The notes beneath the pieces were generated by a model, which was not told where the DNA came from, made no database searches, and saw only the letters and a list, made by a program, of their open reading frames with translations. 64,000 nt of DNA from Sebastes aleutianus. Taxonomy: Eukaryota; Chordata; Actinopteri; Perciformes; Sebastidae. The first letter of the stretch is position 1. Every line of letters starts with the position of its first letter. This document shows positions 35,076-48,794 of the stretch, piece after piece. The position numbers and the translations under genes were made by a program. The DNA is taken from positions 62,001 through 126,000 of the forward strand of contig CAKAKS010000212.1 of assembly GCA_916700875.1 (NCBI GenBank). The letters are read 5' to 3'.

Positions 35076-36461
35076 ATATGAGCCCAGTGAGGAGCGGTGG
35101 CGATTAGCTAGCTCGTGTTGCACAAACATTTGGACTCACATGCACTAGTGCCTGTTTCATACTACAAGATTTTCAATCTGTTTCTAATGTTCAGATGTTT
35201 CAAAATGCATATGCAATTTGTATATTCTATCCATTATATGTAGTAGTACTCTAAATAGTATTTCAACTAAGTAATGTTCTAATAATTTCCATTTATAGTA
35301 TTACCAGTATTAGTATTTGTATTACTGGTATTGGTGTTAATATTAGATTTTCCTGTGTGATCAAATGTGACGTAATAAGCCCTCCCCTGTTCTGGGGTAT
35401 TTTAGTGGTCTCTGGCTTAAGGGGCATCTATGTGGGAGTGCAGCCGCGTCAACATCCTGCTGAAAACCACAATAACTGCTGCACTGACAGAGATACACAG
35501 CTAAAGCATGGGGTAAATGTTAAAAGGTCTCAATGCAATGACTGCTTCATTTCTTTTCTGCATTCATAAGAGAAGCAGTGCCAAAACAAAACATTTTGCC
35601 ATGCATAACTCTGTCTTAAAAGCTACACAGAGCAAAGCATGTTGACTTCATCTTGGGGCCACAGTTTACCCACCTACCAAGACACCACTACACCACTGCC
35701 ACCAGCGGATTTGGGCAGAACTCAGGCTCAAACTTTCTAAAACAGTAACTTTAATAATGGTTCTCTCAGTTACATAGTCCTAGTCATAGCTTTATGAAGG
35801 TGTTAAAGGTCAGACTCATTGAGATTAAAAATCTCTTTTTCAAGAGTGTCAATAGGCAGCAGCACAGTTACACGGTTGCAGACATAAAACAAACATAACA
35901 ATTCAAAACGAAGACAAAGAGCAAATTACAGAATCATAAGGTATCGAAAAAACATTCATCAGCATTCAAAACTTCTACAGCCAGATGTGCTCGCTTCCAA
36001 GTCTTTTAGAAGCACTTTAAAGACATTCAGTGAGACCAGCTCTCAAAGATTCAGGTCATTTTGTAACTGATTCCATGAACAGGAAGCAGCGTACTTAAAT
36101 GCCCTTTTTCCCAGTTCAGTACGGACTTTTAATAGGATTTAGTCTGTGAATAGATGTGAACTCCGGTGTTGTGCACAAATATCTGATGCACTACTGTAGC
36201 CTAGACGCACACCATACTCTCCGCCTCACTACGTAAAGTGCACACTTCTTCCTGCATTGGCACTGAATGTTGGCATCGGGCGTAAACCGTGAGATGTAAA
36301 TATGAACAGAATTCCTAGGCACACTGAGCTGCAACTTTTGACTGCAGAGCACAAGGAAGATATACACATACATCTCAAAATATACCTCTAAATCTACACA
36401 ACACTTGAAATACGACTAAATCCAGTTTTATTATAAAAGTAGAAATGGAACCTGTCCAGAT

Positions 36462-38595
36462 CTATTGCTTTACACTGGAGTACACGCATTCATCATTGGT
36501 GTTGTTCCTCGGTCTCCTTGATCTGTTGGGCAGGTTGACACTTAAAGCTGCATAATGGAGGCTGTCTGCATCTCTGTAACCCTGGTAACACAATATGTAG
36601 AAGTGGATTAGGATATCAAAATTGAAATATTCACAAAACAATTGGTTGTTGTGAAATAAAAAGGTGGATTATTAAGATAAATGTCACCTCTGCATTTTCT
36701 GTGGAGGGAGCTGATAATCTTCCGCGAGACTCTGGATGTGAAACACAGAAAATGCTTCTTTATTCAAAAGTTATATTTAGTGACTACAAGCTATCAGATA
36801 CAAACAGTACCACTTACCTGCACATTGGCAGCTGTTTCTCTTGTTCACCTTGTACACTGAGAGAGCCAGTATAACAACCAGGATGGTGGTGAATGCCAAA
36901 GCTCCACTCAAGAAATACACCAAGACAAGAGAGGCTTCCTCATCTATAGAGAGTCAGACATCAGAAACAGAGCTTTTATCGCTGTGTTCATTAGGGCTGG
37001 GACGGTACACCTATCTCCCGATTCAATACTATCATGATACTTGGGTGCTGATTTGATATGTATTGCGATTCTACAAATTATTTTTGTTAACTTTTTTAAC
37101 ACTAGACCATGACAAAAGGATGAATCATACACTTTTAGGGACTTTTACTTCGGAAAATCTCTAGATTGATTAAGTAAAAATGTTTAATTTTCAGCATGTA
37201 TATAATCAGATATATCAGTCATTGTCATTATTTATTAATTTTTTTTTTTTCATTGGGGCCGTTTGAATGCATTTAACATAAATGTCAGTATATGGGTGCC
37301 CTACAGTTGTAGCTTCGGCTAATTTGGCCATGAATGTGACGGCTGGCTTGACCGCACGTTACCGCAATACGATAACATTTAGCATGCAGCTTAAGTCATG
37401 ATGTCTAGCTCTGCTTTTCCTGCAATGTTTGAAACCCAAAGTGTTTCCATACTTTACTGGATGTGTAGTGTTTACCACCTGGATATAAAATGTGAGGGTG
37501 CAGGTCATATCCATGCGGACCCTCCGCCAGTTCTGGCGTTAATAAAAAATCTATTTCAAAATCGTAAAAAAAGAAATTGCGATACATAAGTGAATTGATC
37601 TTTATCCCCACCCCTGGTGTTCATGTTTAGTTTGATTGGAAAGTAACCATAAATAACTATACTAGAGCTAGAATGTTACTCACCTTTAAAGTCCAGCTTG
37701 GTCCCGTTTCCAAACAGTATATGTCCACATGAGGCAACAGCACAGTAGTAGGTCCCAGCATGAGTCCGGTTCAGGCTCTTTATTGGCAGGTTGTAGACAC
37801 AGGTGTGTGTTTGTGTGTTGGGTTTCTTCTCACACTGATCATTCCTGCCTCCATGGGTGTAGATGAGTCCTGGATGAGATTCTTCAGAGTTTCTGTACCA
37901 GTAAACTCTGTGTTGTCCATCACAGGTCCCAGTGTGTACTGTACAGTTCAGAGTCACAGAGCCTCCTGGCTGGATGGTCTCAGATGCTGACTGCTGGACC
38001 AAAGCCGGGATGTTCAGACCTGAACCCTGTACACTGACTAGAGTGCCCTCCGAAAAATACAAGACGTATGACGCACTAGCTGCGCAGTAGTAAATAGCTG
38101 AGTCTGAAATGCGCAAATCCAAAATTGTCAAGTGATTGTTACTGTTTTCCTTATCCAGTGTGAAGCGTGAATTGTTCTTGAATTCATGATGAAAAGTGAC
38201 TCTTGTATCATACATATATGTGGAAGAGATCAGCTGTGGTTTCTGTCCCGGTGTTTGTTTGTACCAGTAAAGCCATGCTGGATCACTACCTTCACAGAAA
38301 CATTGCAAAGTCACACTGTTTCCAACATTAGCTGATACAATACCTCTCTGTTGACGAACAGAAAAATTCAGACTGGTCACATGAGCTGAAGTGAAATAAG
38401 AGACAAAACAAATCCACAGTTAATAATTTAATCTGATGGAATTCAGCATAATTATTACATAAAAAATATATATTAGAAGCATTTCCATGAAGAGTTGCTA
38501 AAGAAAAGATAGAAACTGCAGTCACAAAAGCACAACTCACCCATTTTCCCCAAGAGCAAACATGTGAGATAGAAGACAAATTTTGGAGATGCCAT
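36462..38595 (-). CDS. nitr: N8: inhibitory-type NITR
   Basis: Exons on the minus strand: 38595-38541 (leader MASPKFVFYLTCLLLGKM), 38385-37684, 36943-36818, 36731-36688 and 36581-36462, 348 residues. The mature end differs from N6 (TSLNFSVRQQRGIVSANVG). CDR1 is EGSDPAWLYWY, CDR2 STYMYDTRVTFHHEF, CDR3 AASASYVLYF; the J-like strand is FSEGTLVSV. The I domain has six cysteines and FGNGTKLDFKG. The membrane and tail exons match N6, with LHYAAL and CVYSSV. All borders are GT/AG. Confidence 0.9.
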
Positions 38596-38660
38596 CGTGT
38601 TCAAATTGCTGTGTTGAGTGAAAAGAACGTAGATGCTTTCTCCACTCTTCAGAGACAAGA

Positions 38661-38674
38661 CTGCGTTTGATTGG
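38661..38674 (-). promoter_or_regulatory. CCAAT element of N8
   Basis: CCAATCAAACGCAG on the minus strand, 75 nt from the ATG. Confidence 0.65.
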
Positions 38675-39156
38675 CCGACCTCATGTGACACTGTATGTCC
38701 TACTCAGGAAATCTGATCACATGTTTACTGTCACTTATAGAGCTAAGTTTTGGTTCACATACAGAACATATACAGTCACATGGAGGTCTGATCATTTACC
38801 TGCCAATAAAAAGCATGAGTAATAGTAATGTGTATTTATAAAAATGAAGAATATCTATAGACCGAGTTGATGCATCGTCCTGAAGTGCTGACTCTGAATA
38901 TCTAAATATCTATCCCTATATGGTTTTAGAGAAAGTTTAAAATACTTTAAATCACCTGCCTACAAGATTAGATCTTATTTTTATTATTATTATTACTATG
39001 AAAGGGGCTGAATTCCAAATTCAGAGCATATCTACAGTATGATTGAGGGATTGCCTCCACGCAGCTCTTCAGATGGCGACGACTGAGCCGCCGCCATCAC
39101 TAACAGTGCTAACAACGGCAACAGTGCTGACAGTGTTAACCTGGGGGGGAACCAGA

Positions 39157-39217
39157 GGTTGGGCGCTATGCTTCCACCAAGACGCTGTGGGTTATCCTGG
39201 AAGCGTAGCGCCCAACC
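39157..39217. other. Hairpin-forming inverted repeat in the spacer (unit N8)
   Basis: Same arms as the N7 copy, with one further mismatch (CCTGGAAGCG in the right arm). Confidence 0.65.
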
Positions 39218-40592
39218 ATATGATCCCAGTGCAGAGCGGTGGCGATTAGCTAGCTCGTGGGGCACAAACATTTGGACTCACATGCACTAGTGCCTGTTTC
39301 ACACTAAAAGATTTTAAAGTGGTTTCTGATGTTCTGATGTTTCAAAATGCATATGCAATTTGTATATTCTATCCATTATATGTAGTAGTACTCTAAATAG
39401 TATTTCAACTAAGTAATGTTCTAATAATTTCCATTAATAGTATTACTAGTATTAGTATTTGTATTACTGGTATTCGTGTTAATATTAGATTTTCCTGTGT
39501 GATCAAATGTGACGTAATAAGCCCTCCCCTGTTCTGGGGTATTTTAGTGGTCTCTGGCTTAAGGGGCATCTATGTGGGAGTGCAGCCACGTCAACATCCT
39601 GCTGAAAACCACAATAACTGCTGCACTGACAGAGATACACAGCTAAAGCATGGGGTAAATGTTAAAAGGTCTCAATGCAATGACTGCTTCATTTCTTTTC
39701 TGCATTCATAAGAGAAGCAGTGCCAAAACAAAACATTTTACCATGCATAACTCTGTCTTAAAAGCTACACAGAGCAAAGCATGTTGACTTCATCTTGGGG
39801 CCATAGTTTACCCACCTACCAAGACACCACTACACCACTGCCATCAGCGGATTTGGGCAGAACTCACGCTCAAACTTTCTAAAACAGTAACTTTAATAAT
39901 GGTTCTCTCAGTTACATAGTCCTAGTCATAGATTTATGAAGGTGTTAGAGGTCAGACTTATTGAGATTAAAAATCTCTTTTCCAAGAGTGTCCTGGCCAA
40001 GATAGGCAGCAGCACAGTTACACGGTTGCAGACATAAAACAAACATAACAATTCAAAACGAAGACAAAGAGCAAATTACAGAATCATAAGGTATCAAAAA
40101 ACATTCATCAGCATTCAAAACATCTACAGCCAGATGTGCTTGCTTCCAAGTCTTTTAGAAGCACTTTAAAGACATTCAGTGAGACCAGCTCTCAAAGATT
40201 CAGGTCATTTTGTAACTGATTCCAAAAACAGGAAGCAGCGTACTTAAATGCCCTTTTTCCCAGTTCAGTACAGACTTTTAATAGGATTTAGTCTGTGAAT
40301 AGATGTGAACTCCGGTCTTGTGCACAGAAATCTGATGCAATGCTGTAGCCTAGACGCACACCATACTCTCCGCCTCACTACGTAAAGTGCACACTTCTTC
40401 CTGCATTGGCACTGAATGTTGGCATCGGGCGTAAACCATGAGATGTAAATATGAACAGAAATCCTAGGCACACTGAGCTGCAACTTTTGACTGCAGAGCA
40501 AAAGGAAGATATACACATACATCTCAAAATCTACCTTGAAATACGACTAAATCCAGTTTTATTATAAAAGTAGAAATGAAACCTGTCCAGAT

Positions 40593-42746
40593 CTATTGCT
40601 TTACACTGGAGTACACGCATTCATCATTGGTGTTGTTCCTCGGTCTCCTTGATCTGTTGGGCAGGTTGACACTTAAAGCAGCATAGTGGAGGCTGTCTGC
40701 GTCTCTGTAACCCTGGTAACACAATATATAGAAGTGGATTAGGATATCAAAATGGAAATATTCACAAAACAATTGGTTGTTGTGAAATAAAAAGGTGGAT
40801 TATTAAGATAAATGTCACCTCTGCATTTTCTGTGGATGGAGCTGATAATCTTCCGCGAGACTCTGGATGTGAAACACAGAAAATGCTTCTTTATTCAAAA
40901 GTTATATTTAGTGACTACAAGCTATCAGATACAAACGGTACCACTTACCTGCACATTGGCAGCTGTTTCTCTTGTTCACCTTGTACACTGAGAGAGCCAG
41001 TATAACAACCAGGATGGTGGTGAATGCCAAAGCTCCACTCAAGAAATACACCAAGACAAGAGAGGCTTCCTCATCTATAGAGAGTCAGACACCAGAAACA
41101 GAGCTATTATCGCTGTGTTCATTAGGGCTGGGACGATACACCTATCTCCCGATTCCATACTATCATGATACTTGGGTGCCGATTCGATATGTATTGCGAT
41201 TCCATATTATGATTTATTGTGATTTTTGTTAACTTTTTTAACACTAGACCATGACAAAAGGTTGAATCATACACTTCTAGGGACTTTTACTTCGGAAAAT
41301 CTCTAAATTGATTGAGTAAAAATGTTTGATTTTCAGCATGTATGTAGTCAGAGATGTCCTGAAGTCAGATATATCAGTCATTGTCATTGTTTATTAATTT
41401 ATTTTTCCATCGGGGCCTGTTGAATACATTTAACATAAATGTCAGTATATGGGTGCTCTACAGTTGTAGCGTCGGCTAATTTGAACATGAGAGTGATGGC
41501 TGGCTTGACCGCATGTTACCGCAATACAATAACATTTCCTGTCCGTGACAGAGTTAGCATGCAGCTTTAATCATGAGGTCTAGCTCTGCTTTTTCTGCAA
41601 TGTTTGAAACCCAAAGTGGAGTTTACCACGTTGGATTTAAAATGTGAGGGTGCAGGTCGTATCCATGCGAACCCTCAGCCGGTTCTGGCATTAAAAAAAT
41701 CTAGTTCGAAATTGTAAAAAAAGAAATTGCGATACATAAGTGAATGATCTTTTTCCCCACCCCTGGTGTTCATGTTCAGTTTGATTGGAAAGAAACCATA
41801 AATAACTATACTAGAGCTAGAATGTTACTCACCTTTAAAGTCCAGCATGGTCCCGTTTCCAAACAGTATGTGTCCACATGAGGCAACAGCACAGTAGTAG
41901 GTCCCAGCATGAGACCGGTTCAGGCTCTTTATTGGCAGGTTGTAGACACAGGTGTGCGTTTCTGTGTTGGGTTCCTTCTCACACTGATCATTCCTGCGTC
42001 CATGAGTGTAAATGAGTCCTGGATGAGATTCTTCAGAGTTTCTGTACCAGTAAACTCTGTGTTGTCCATCACAGGTCCCAGTTTGTACTGTACAGTTCAG
42101 AGTCACAGAGCCTCCTGGCTGGACCGTCTCAGATGCTGACTGCTGGATCAAAGTTGGGACGTTCAGACCTGAATCCTGCACACTGACTACAGTGCCCTCC
42201 GCAAAATACAAGACAAGTGACGCACTAGCTGCGCAGTAGTAAATAGCTGAGTCTGAAATGCGCAAATCACAAATTGTCAAGTTATTGTTACTGTTTTCAT
42301 TATCCACTGTGAAGCGTGAATTGTTCTTGAATTCATGATAAAAAGTGGCTGTTGTATATCTATATGAGGAAGAGATCAGCCGTGGTTTCTGTCCCAGTGT
42401 TTGCTTGTACCAGTAAAGCAATGCTATCTCACTATCTTCATAGAAACATTGCAAAGTCACATTGTTTCCAACATTAGCTGATACAAAACCTCTCTGTTGA
42501 CGAACAGATGAGGAAGAAATCAGACCGGTCACATGAGCTGAAGTGAAATGAGAGACAAAACAAATACACAGTTAATAATTAAATCTGATCGAATTCAGCA
42601 TAATTGTTACATTAAAATATATATTAGAAGCATTTCCATGAAGAGTTGCTAAAGAAAAGATAGAAACTGCAGTCACAAAAACACAACTCACCCATTTTCC
42701 CCAAGAGCAAACATGTGAGATAGAAGACAAACTTTAGAGATGCCAT
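40593..42746 (-). CDS. nitr: N9: inhibitory-type NITR
   Basis: Exons on the minus strand: 42746-42692, 42537-41833, 41074-40949, 40862-40819 and 40712-40593, 349 residues. CDR1 is EDSEIALLYWY, CDR2 SSYRYTTATFYHEF, CDR3 AASASLVLYF; J-like FAEGTVVSV. An extra cysteine stands in strand E (NNLTICDLRIS where N6 has HLTIFDLRIS). The linker has Asp for Gly (VQDSGLN). The I domain is complete but ends FGNGTMLDF. The 44-nt exon codes APST with one change (SAPSTENAE becomes SSIHRKC-independent, frame unchanged: SAPSTENAE to SAPSTENAE with one Pro to Ser-type codon change). The tail has LHYAAL and CVYSSV. Confidence 0.88.
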
Positions 42747-42811
42747 CGTGTTCAAATTTCTGTGTTGAGTGAAAAGAACGTAGATGCTTTCTCCACTCTT
42801 CAGAGACAAGA

Positions 42812-42825
42812 CTGCGTTTGATTGG
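42812..42825 (-). promoter_or_regulatory. CCAAT element of N9
   Basis: CCAATCAAACGCAG on the minus strand, 75 nt from the ATG. Confidence 0.65.
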
Positions 42826-43308
42826 CCGACCTGATGTGACACTGTATGTCCTATTCAGGAAACCCGATCACATGTTTAGTGTCACTTATAGAGCCAAGTT
42901 GTGGTTCACATACAGTACATATACAGTCACATGGAGGTCTGATCATTTACCTGCCAATAAAAAGCATCAGTAATAGTAATGTGTATTTGTAAAAATGAAG
43001 AATATCTATAGACCGAGTTGATGCACCGTCCTGAAGTACTGACTCTGAATATCTAAATATCTATCCCTATATGGTTTTAGAGAAAGTTTAAAATACTTTA
43101 AATCACCTGCCTACAAGATTAGATCTTCTTTTTATTATTATTATTACTATGAAAGGTGCTGAATTCCAAATTCAGAGCATATCTACAGTCTGACTGAGGG
43201 ATTGCCTCCATGCGGCTCTTCAGATGGCGACGACTGAGCCGCCGCCATCACTAAGAGTGTAAACAACGGCAACAGTGCTGACAGTGTTAACCTGGGGGGG
43301 AACCAGAG

Positions 43309-43368
43309 GTTGGGCGCTATGCTTCCACAAAGACGCTTTGGATTATCGTGGAAGCGTAGCGCCCAACC
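43309..43368. other. Hairpin-forming inverted repeat in the spacer (unit N9)
   Basis: Same arms as in unit N7; the loop carries the same AAAGACGCTTTGGATTATC variant, marking N7 and N9 as sister spacers. Confidence 0.68.
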
Positions 43369-44752
43369 ATATGAGCCCAGTGAGGAGCGGTGGCGATTAG
43401 CTAGCTCGTGTTGCACAAACATTTGGACTCACATGCACTAGTGCCTGTTTCATACTACAAGATTTTCAATCTGTTTCTAATGTTCAGATGTTTCAAAATG
43501 CATATGCAATTTGTATATTCTATCCATTATATGTAGTAGTACTCTAAATAGTATTTCAACTAAGTAATGTTCTAATAATTTCCATTTATAGTATTACCAG
43601 TATTAGTATTTGTATTACTGGTATTCGTGTTAATATTAGATTTTCCTGTGTGATCAAATGTGACGTAATAAGCCCTCCCCTGTTCTGGGGTATTTTAGTG
43701 GTCTCTGGCTTAAGGGGCATCTATGTGGGAGTGCAGCCGCGTCAACATCCTGCTGAAAACCACAATAGCTGCTGCACTGACAGAGATACACAGCTAAAGC
43801 ATGGGGTAAATGTTAAAAGGTCTCAATGCAATGACTGCTTCATTTCTTTTCTGCATTCATAAGAGAAGCAGTGCCAAAACAAAACATTTTACCATGCATA
43901 ACTCTGTCTTAAAAGCTACACAGAGCAAAGCATGTTGACTTCATCTTGGGGCCACAGTTTACCCACCTACCAAGACACCACTACACCACTGCCACCAGCG
44001 GATTTGGGCAGAACTCAGGCTCAAACTTTCTAAAACAGTAACTTTAATAATGGTTCTCTCAGTTACATAGTCCTAGTCATAGCTTTATGAAGGTGTTAAA
44101 GGTCAGACTCATTGAGATTAAAAATCTCTTTTTCAAGAGTGTCAATAGGCAGCAGCACAGTTACACGGTTGCAGACATAAAACAAACATAACAATTTAAA
44201 ACGAAGACAAAGAGCAAATTACAGAATCATAAGGTATCGAAAAAACATTCATCAGCAGTCAAAACTTCTACAGCCAGATGTGCTCGCTTCCAAGCCTTTT
44301 AAAAGCACTTTAAAGACATTCAGTGAGACCAGCTCTCAAAGATTCAGGTCATTTTGTAACTGATTCCAAAAACAGGAAGCAGCGTTCTTAAATGCCCTTT
44401 TTCCCAGTTCAGTACAGACTTTTAATAGGATTTAGTCTGTGAATAGATGTGAACTCCGGTGTTGTGCACAAATCTCTGATGCACTACTGTAGCCTAGACG
44501 CACAATACTCTCAGCCGCACTACGTAAAGTGCACACTTCTTCCTGCATTAGCACTGAATGTTGGCATCGGGCGTAAACCGTGAGATGTAAATATGAACAG
44601 AATTCCTAGGCACACTGAGCTGCAACTTTTGACTGCAGACCACAAGGAAGATATACACATACATCTCATAATCTACCTCTAAATCTACACAACACTTGAA
44701 ATATGACTAAATCCGTTTTTATTATAAAAGTAGAAATGGAACCTGTCCAGAT

Positions 44753-46807
44753 CTATTGCTTTACACTGGAGTACACGCATTCATCATTGGTGTTGTTCCT
44801 CGGTCTCCTTGATCTGTTGGGCAGGTTGACACTTAAAGCAGCATAATGGAGGCTGTCTGCGTCTCTGTAACCCTGGTAACACAATATGTAGAAGTGGATT
44901 AGGATATCAAAATTGAAATATTCACAAAACAATTGGTTGTTGTGCAATAAAAAGGTGGATTATTAAGATAAATGTCACCTCTGCATTTTCTGTGGAGGGA
45001 GCTGATAATCTTCCGCGAGACTCTGGATGTGAAACACAGAAAATGCTTCTTTATTCAAAAGTTATATTTAGTGACTACAAGCTATCAGATACAAACAGTA
45101 CCACTTACCTGCACATTGGCAGCTGTTTCTCTTGTTCACCTTGTACACTGAGAGAGCCAGTATAACAACCAGGATGGTGGTGAATGCCAAAGCTCCACTC
45201 AAGAAATACACCAAGACAAGAGAGGCTTCCTCATCTATAGAGAGTCAGACACCAGAAACAGAGCTTTTATCGCTGTGTTCATTAGGGCTGGGACGATACG
45301 CCTATCTCCCGATTCCATACTATCATGATACTTTGGTGCCGATTTGATATGTATTGCGATTTTACAAGTGATTTTCGTTAACTTTTTTAACACTAGACCA
45401 TGACATAAGGATGAATCATACACTTCTAGGAACTTTTATTTCGGAAAATCTCTAAATTGATCCAGTAAAAATGTTTGATTTTCAGCATGTATATAATCAG
45501 ATATATCAGTCATTGTCATTATTTATTAATTTATTTTTTTTCATTGGGGCCGTTTGAATGCATTTAACATAAATGTCAGTATATGGGTGCCCTACAGTTG
45601 TAGCGTTGTCTAATTTCATCATGAGAGTGACGGCTGGCTTGACCGCACGTTACCGTAATACGATAACATTTAGCATGCAGCTTATGTTTGAAACCCAAAG
45701 CTGAGTTTACCAAGTTGGATTTAAAATGTGAGGGGGCAGGTTGTATCCATGCGGACCCTCCGCCGGTTCTGGCATTAAAAAAATCGCGATACATAAGTGA
45801 ATTGATCTTTTCCCCACGCCTGGTGTTCATGTTCAGTTTGATTGGAAAGTAATCATAAATAACTATACTAGAGCTAGAATGTTACTCACCTTTAAAGTCC
45901 AGCTTGGTCCCGTTTCCAAACAGTATGTGTCCACATGAGGCAACAGCACAGTAGTAGGTCCCAGCATGAGATGGATCCAGGCTCTTTATTGGCAGGTTGT
46001 AGACACAGGTGTGTGTTTTGTTGTTGGGTTTCTTCTCACACTGATCATTCCTGCCTCCATGGGTGTAGATGAGTCCTGGATGAGATTCTTCAGAGTTTCT
46101 GAACCAGTAAACACTGTGTTGTCCATCACAGGTCCCAGTGTGTACTGTACAGTTCAGAGTCACAGAGCCTCCTGGCTGAACGGTCTCAGATGCTGACTGC
46201 TGGACCAAAGCCGGGGTGTTCAGACCTGAACCCTGCACACTGACTAAAGTGCCCTCCGCAAAATACAAGACGTATGACGCACTAGCTGCGCAGTAGTAAA
46301 TAGCTGAGTCTGAAATGCGCAAATCAAAAATTGTCAAGTGATTTTTACTGTTTTCCTTATCCACTGTGAAGCGTGGATTGTTCTTGAATTCATGATGAAA
46401 AGTGGCTGTTGTATCATACACATATGAGGAAGAGATCAGCCGTGGTTTCTGTCCCAGTGTTTGCATGAACCAGTAAAGCGTTGCTGGCTCACTACCTTCA
46501 TAGAAACATTTCAAAGTCACATTGTCTCCAACATTAGCTGATACAAAACCTCTCTGTTGACGAACAGATGAGTAAGAAATCAGACCGGTCACATGAGCTG
46601 AAGTGAAATAAGAGACGAAACAAATCCACAGTTAATAATTTAATCTGATGGAATTCAGCATAATTATTACATAACAAATATATATTAGAAGCATTTCCAT
46701 GAAGAGTTGCTAAAGAAAAGATAGAAACTGCAGTCACAAAAGCACAACTCACCCATTTTCCCCAAGAGCAAACATGTGAGATAGAAGACAAACTTTAGAG
46801 ATGCCAT
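44753..46807 (-). CDS. nitr: N10: inhibitory-type NITR
   Basis: Exons on the minus strand: 46807-46753, 46597-45890, 45234-45109, 45022-44979 and 44872-44753, 350 residues. V landmarks are VTLKCFYEGSEPATLYWF, CDR2 SSYVYDTTATFHHEF and CDR3 AASASYVLYF, then FAEGTLVSV. The I domain keeps six cysteines; its C'-D region reads EKKPNNKTHTC, the NNKT form shared with N12 and N14 and creating an N-glycosylation sequon (NKT). The tail has LHYAAL and CVYSSV. All frames are open. Confidence 0.9.
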
Positions 46808-46872
46808 CGTGTTCAAATTGCTGTGTTGAGTGAAAAGAACGTAGATGCTTTTTCCACTCTTCAGAGACAAGA

Positions 46873-46886
46873 CTGCGTTTGATTGG
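46873..46886 (-). promoter_or_regulatory. CCAAT element of N10
   Basis: CCAATCAAACGCAG on the minus strand, 75 nt from the ATG. Confidence 0.65.
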
Positions 46887-47368
46887 CCGACCTGATGTGA
46901 CACTGTATGTCCTATTCAGGAAACCCGATCACATGTTTAGTGTCACTTATAGAGCCAAGTTGTGGTTCACATACACTACATATACAGTCACATGGAGGTC
47001 TGATCATTTACCTGCCAATAAAAAGCCTCAGTAATAGTAATGTGTATTTGTAAAAATGAAGAATATCTATAGACCGAGTTGATGCACCGTCCTGAAGTGC
47101 TGTCTCTCAATATCTAAATATCTATCCCTATATGGTTTTAGAGAAAGTTTAAAATACTTTAAATCACCTGCCTACAAGATTAGATCTTCTTTTTATTATT
47201 ATTATTACTATGAAAGGTGCTGAATTCCAAATTCAGAGCATATCTACAGTATGATTGAGGGATTGCCTCCACGTGGCTCTTCAGATGGCGACGACTGAGC
47301 CGCCGCCATCACTAACAGTGCTGACAACGGCAACAGTGCTGACAGTGTTAACCTGGGGGGGAACCAGA

Positions 47369-47429
47369 GGTTGGGCGCTATGCTTCCACCAAGACGCTGT
47401 GGGTTATCGTGGAAGCGTAGCGCCCAACC
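47369..47429. other. Hairpin-forming inverted repeat in the spacer (unit N10)
   Basis: GGTTGGGCGCTATGCTTCCAC with its reverse partner ending at 47429; loop CAAGACGCTGTGGGTTATC. Confidence 0.68.
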
Positions 47430-48794
47430 ATATGATCCCAGTGCAGAGCGGTGGCGATTAGCTAGCTCGTGTTGCACAAACATTTGGACTCACATGCACT
47501 AGTGCCTGTTTCATACTACAAGACTTTCAATATGTTTCTGATTTTCTGATGTTTCAAAATGCATATGCAATTTGTATATTCTATCCATTATATGTAGTAG
47601 TACTCTAAATAGTATTTCAACTAAGTAATGTTCTAAGAATTTCCATTAATAGTATTACCAGTATTAATATTTGTATTACTGGTATTCGTGTTAATATTAG
47701 ATTTTCCTGTGTGATCAAATGTGACGTAATAAGCCCTCCCCTGTTCTGGGGTATTTTAGTGGTCTCTGGCTTAAGGGGCATCTATGTGGGAGTGCAGCCG
47801 CGTCAACATCCTGCTGAAAACCACAATAGCTGCTGCACTGACAGAGATACACAGCTAAAGCATGGGGTAAATGTTAAAAGGTCTCAATGCAATGACTGCT
47901 TCATTTCTTTTCTGCATTCATAAGAGAAGCAGTGCCAAAACAAAACATTTTGCCATGCATAACTCTGTCTTAAAAGCTACACAGAGCAAAGCATGTTGAC
48001 TTCATCTTGGGGCCACAGTTTTCCCACCTACCAAGACACCACTACACCACTGCCACCAGCGGATTTGGGCAGAACTCAGGCTCAAACTTTCTAAAACAGT
48101 GACTTTAATAATGGTTCTCCCAGTTACATAGTCCTAGTCATAGCTTTATGAAGGTGTTAGAGGTCAGACTCATTGAGATTAAAAATCTCTTTTTCAAGAG
48201 TGTCAATAGGCAGCAGCACAGTTACACGGTTGCAGACATAAAACAAACATAACAATTTAAAACGAAGACAAAGAGCAAATTACAGAATCATAAGGTATCG
48301 AAAAAACATTCATCAGCAGTCAAAACTTCTACAGCCAGATGTGCTCACTTCCAAGTCTTTTAGAAGCACTTTAAAGACATTCAGTGAGACCAGCTCTCAA
48401 AGATTCAGGTCATTTTGTAACTGATTCCAAGAAGAGCAAGAAGCGTATACTTAAATGCCCTTTTTCCCTGTTCAGTACGGACTTTTAATAGGATTTAGTC
48501 TGTGAATAGATGTGAACTCCGGTCTTGTGCACAAAAATCTGATGCAATGCTGTACACGCACACCATACTCTCCGCCTCACTACGTAAAGTGCACACTTCT
48601 TCCTGCATTGGCATTTTATGTTGGAATCGGGCGTAAAACGTGAGATGTAAATATGAACAGAAATCCTAGGCACACTGAGCTGCAACTTTTGACTGCAGAG
48701 CACAAGGAAGATATACACATACATCTCAAAATCTACCTTGAAATACGACTAAATCCAGTTTTATTATAAAAGTAGAAATGAAACCTGTCCAGAT

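Noticed and set aside
34890..35129. 79-codon minus-strand frames with a hydrophobic stretch in array spacers (also 39032-39271, 43183-43422, 47244-47483)
   Set aside because: They lie in the hairpin-bearing spacer repeat; differences between copies include changes that would not be expected of a maintained protein, and there is no splice or family support.
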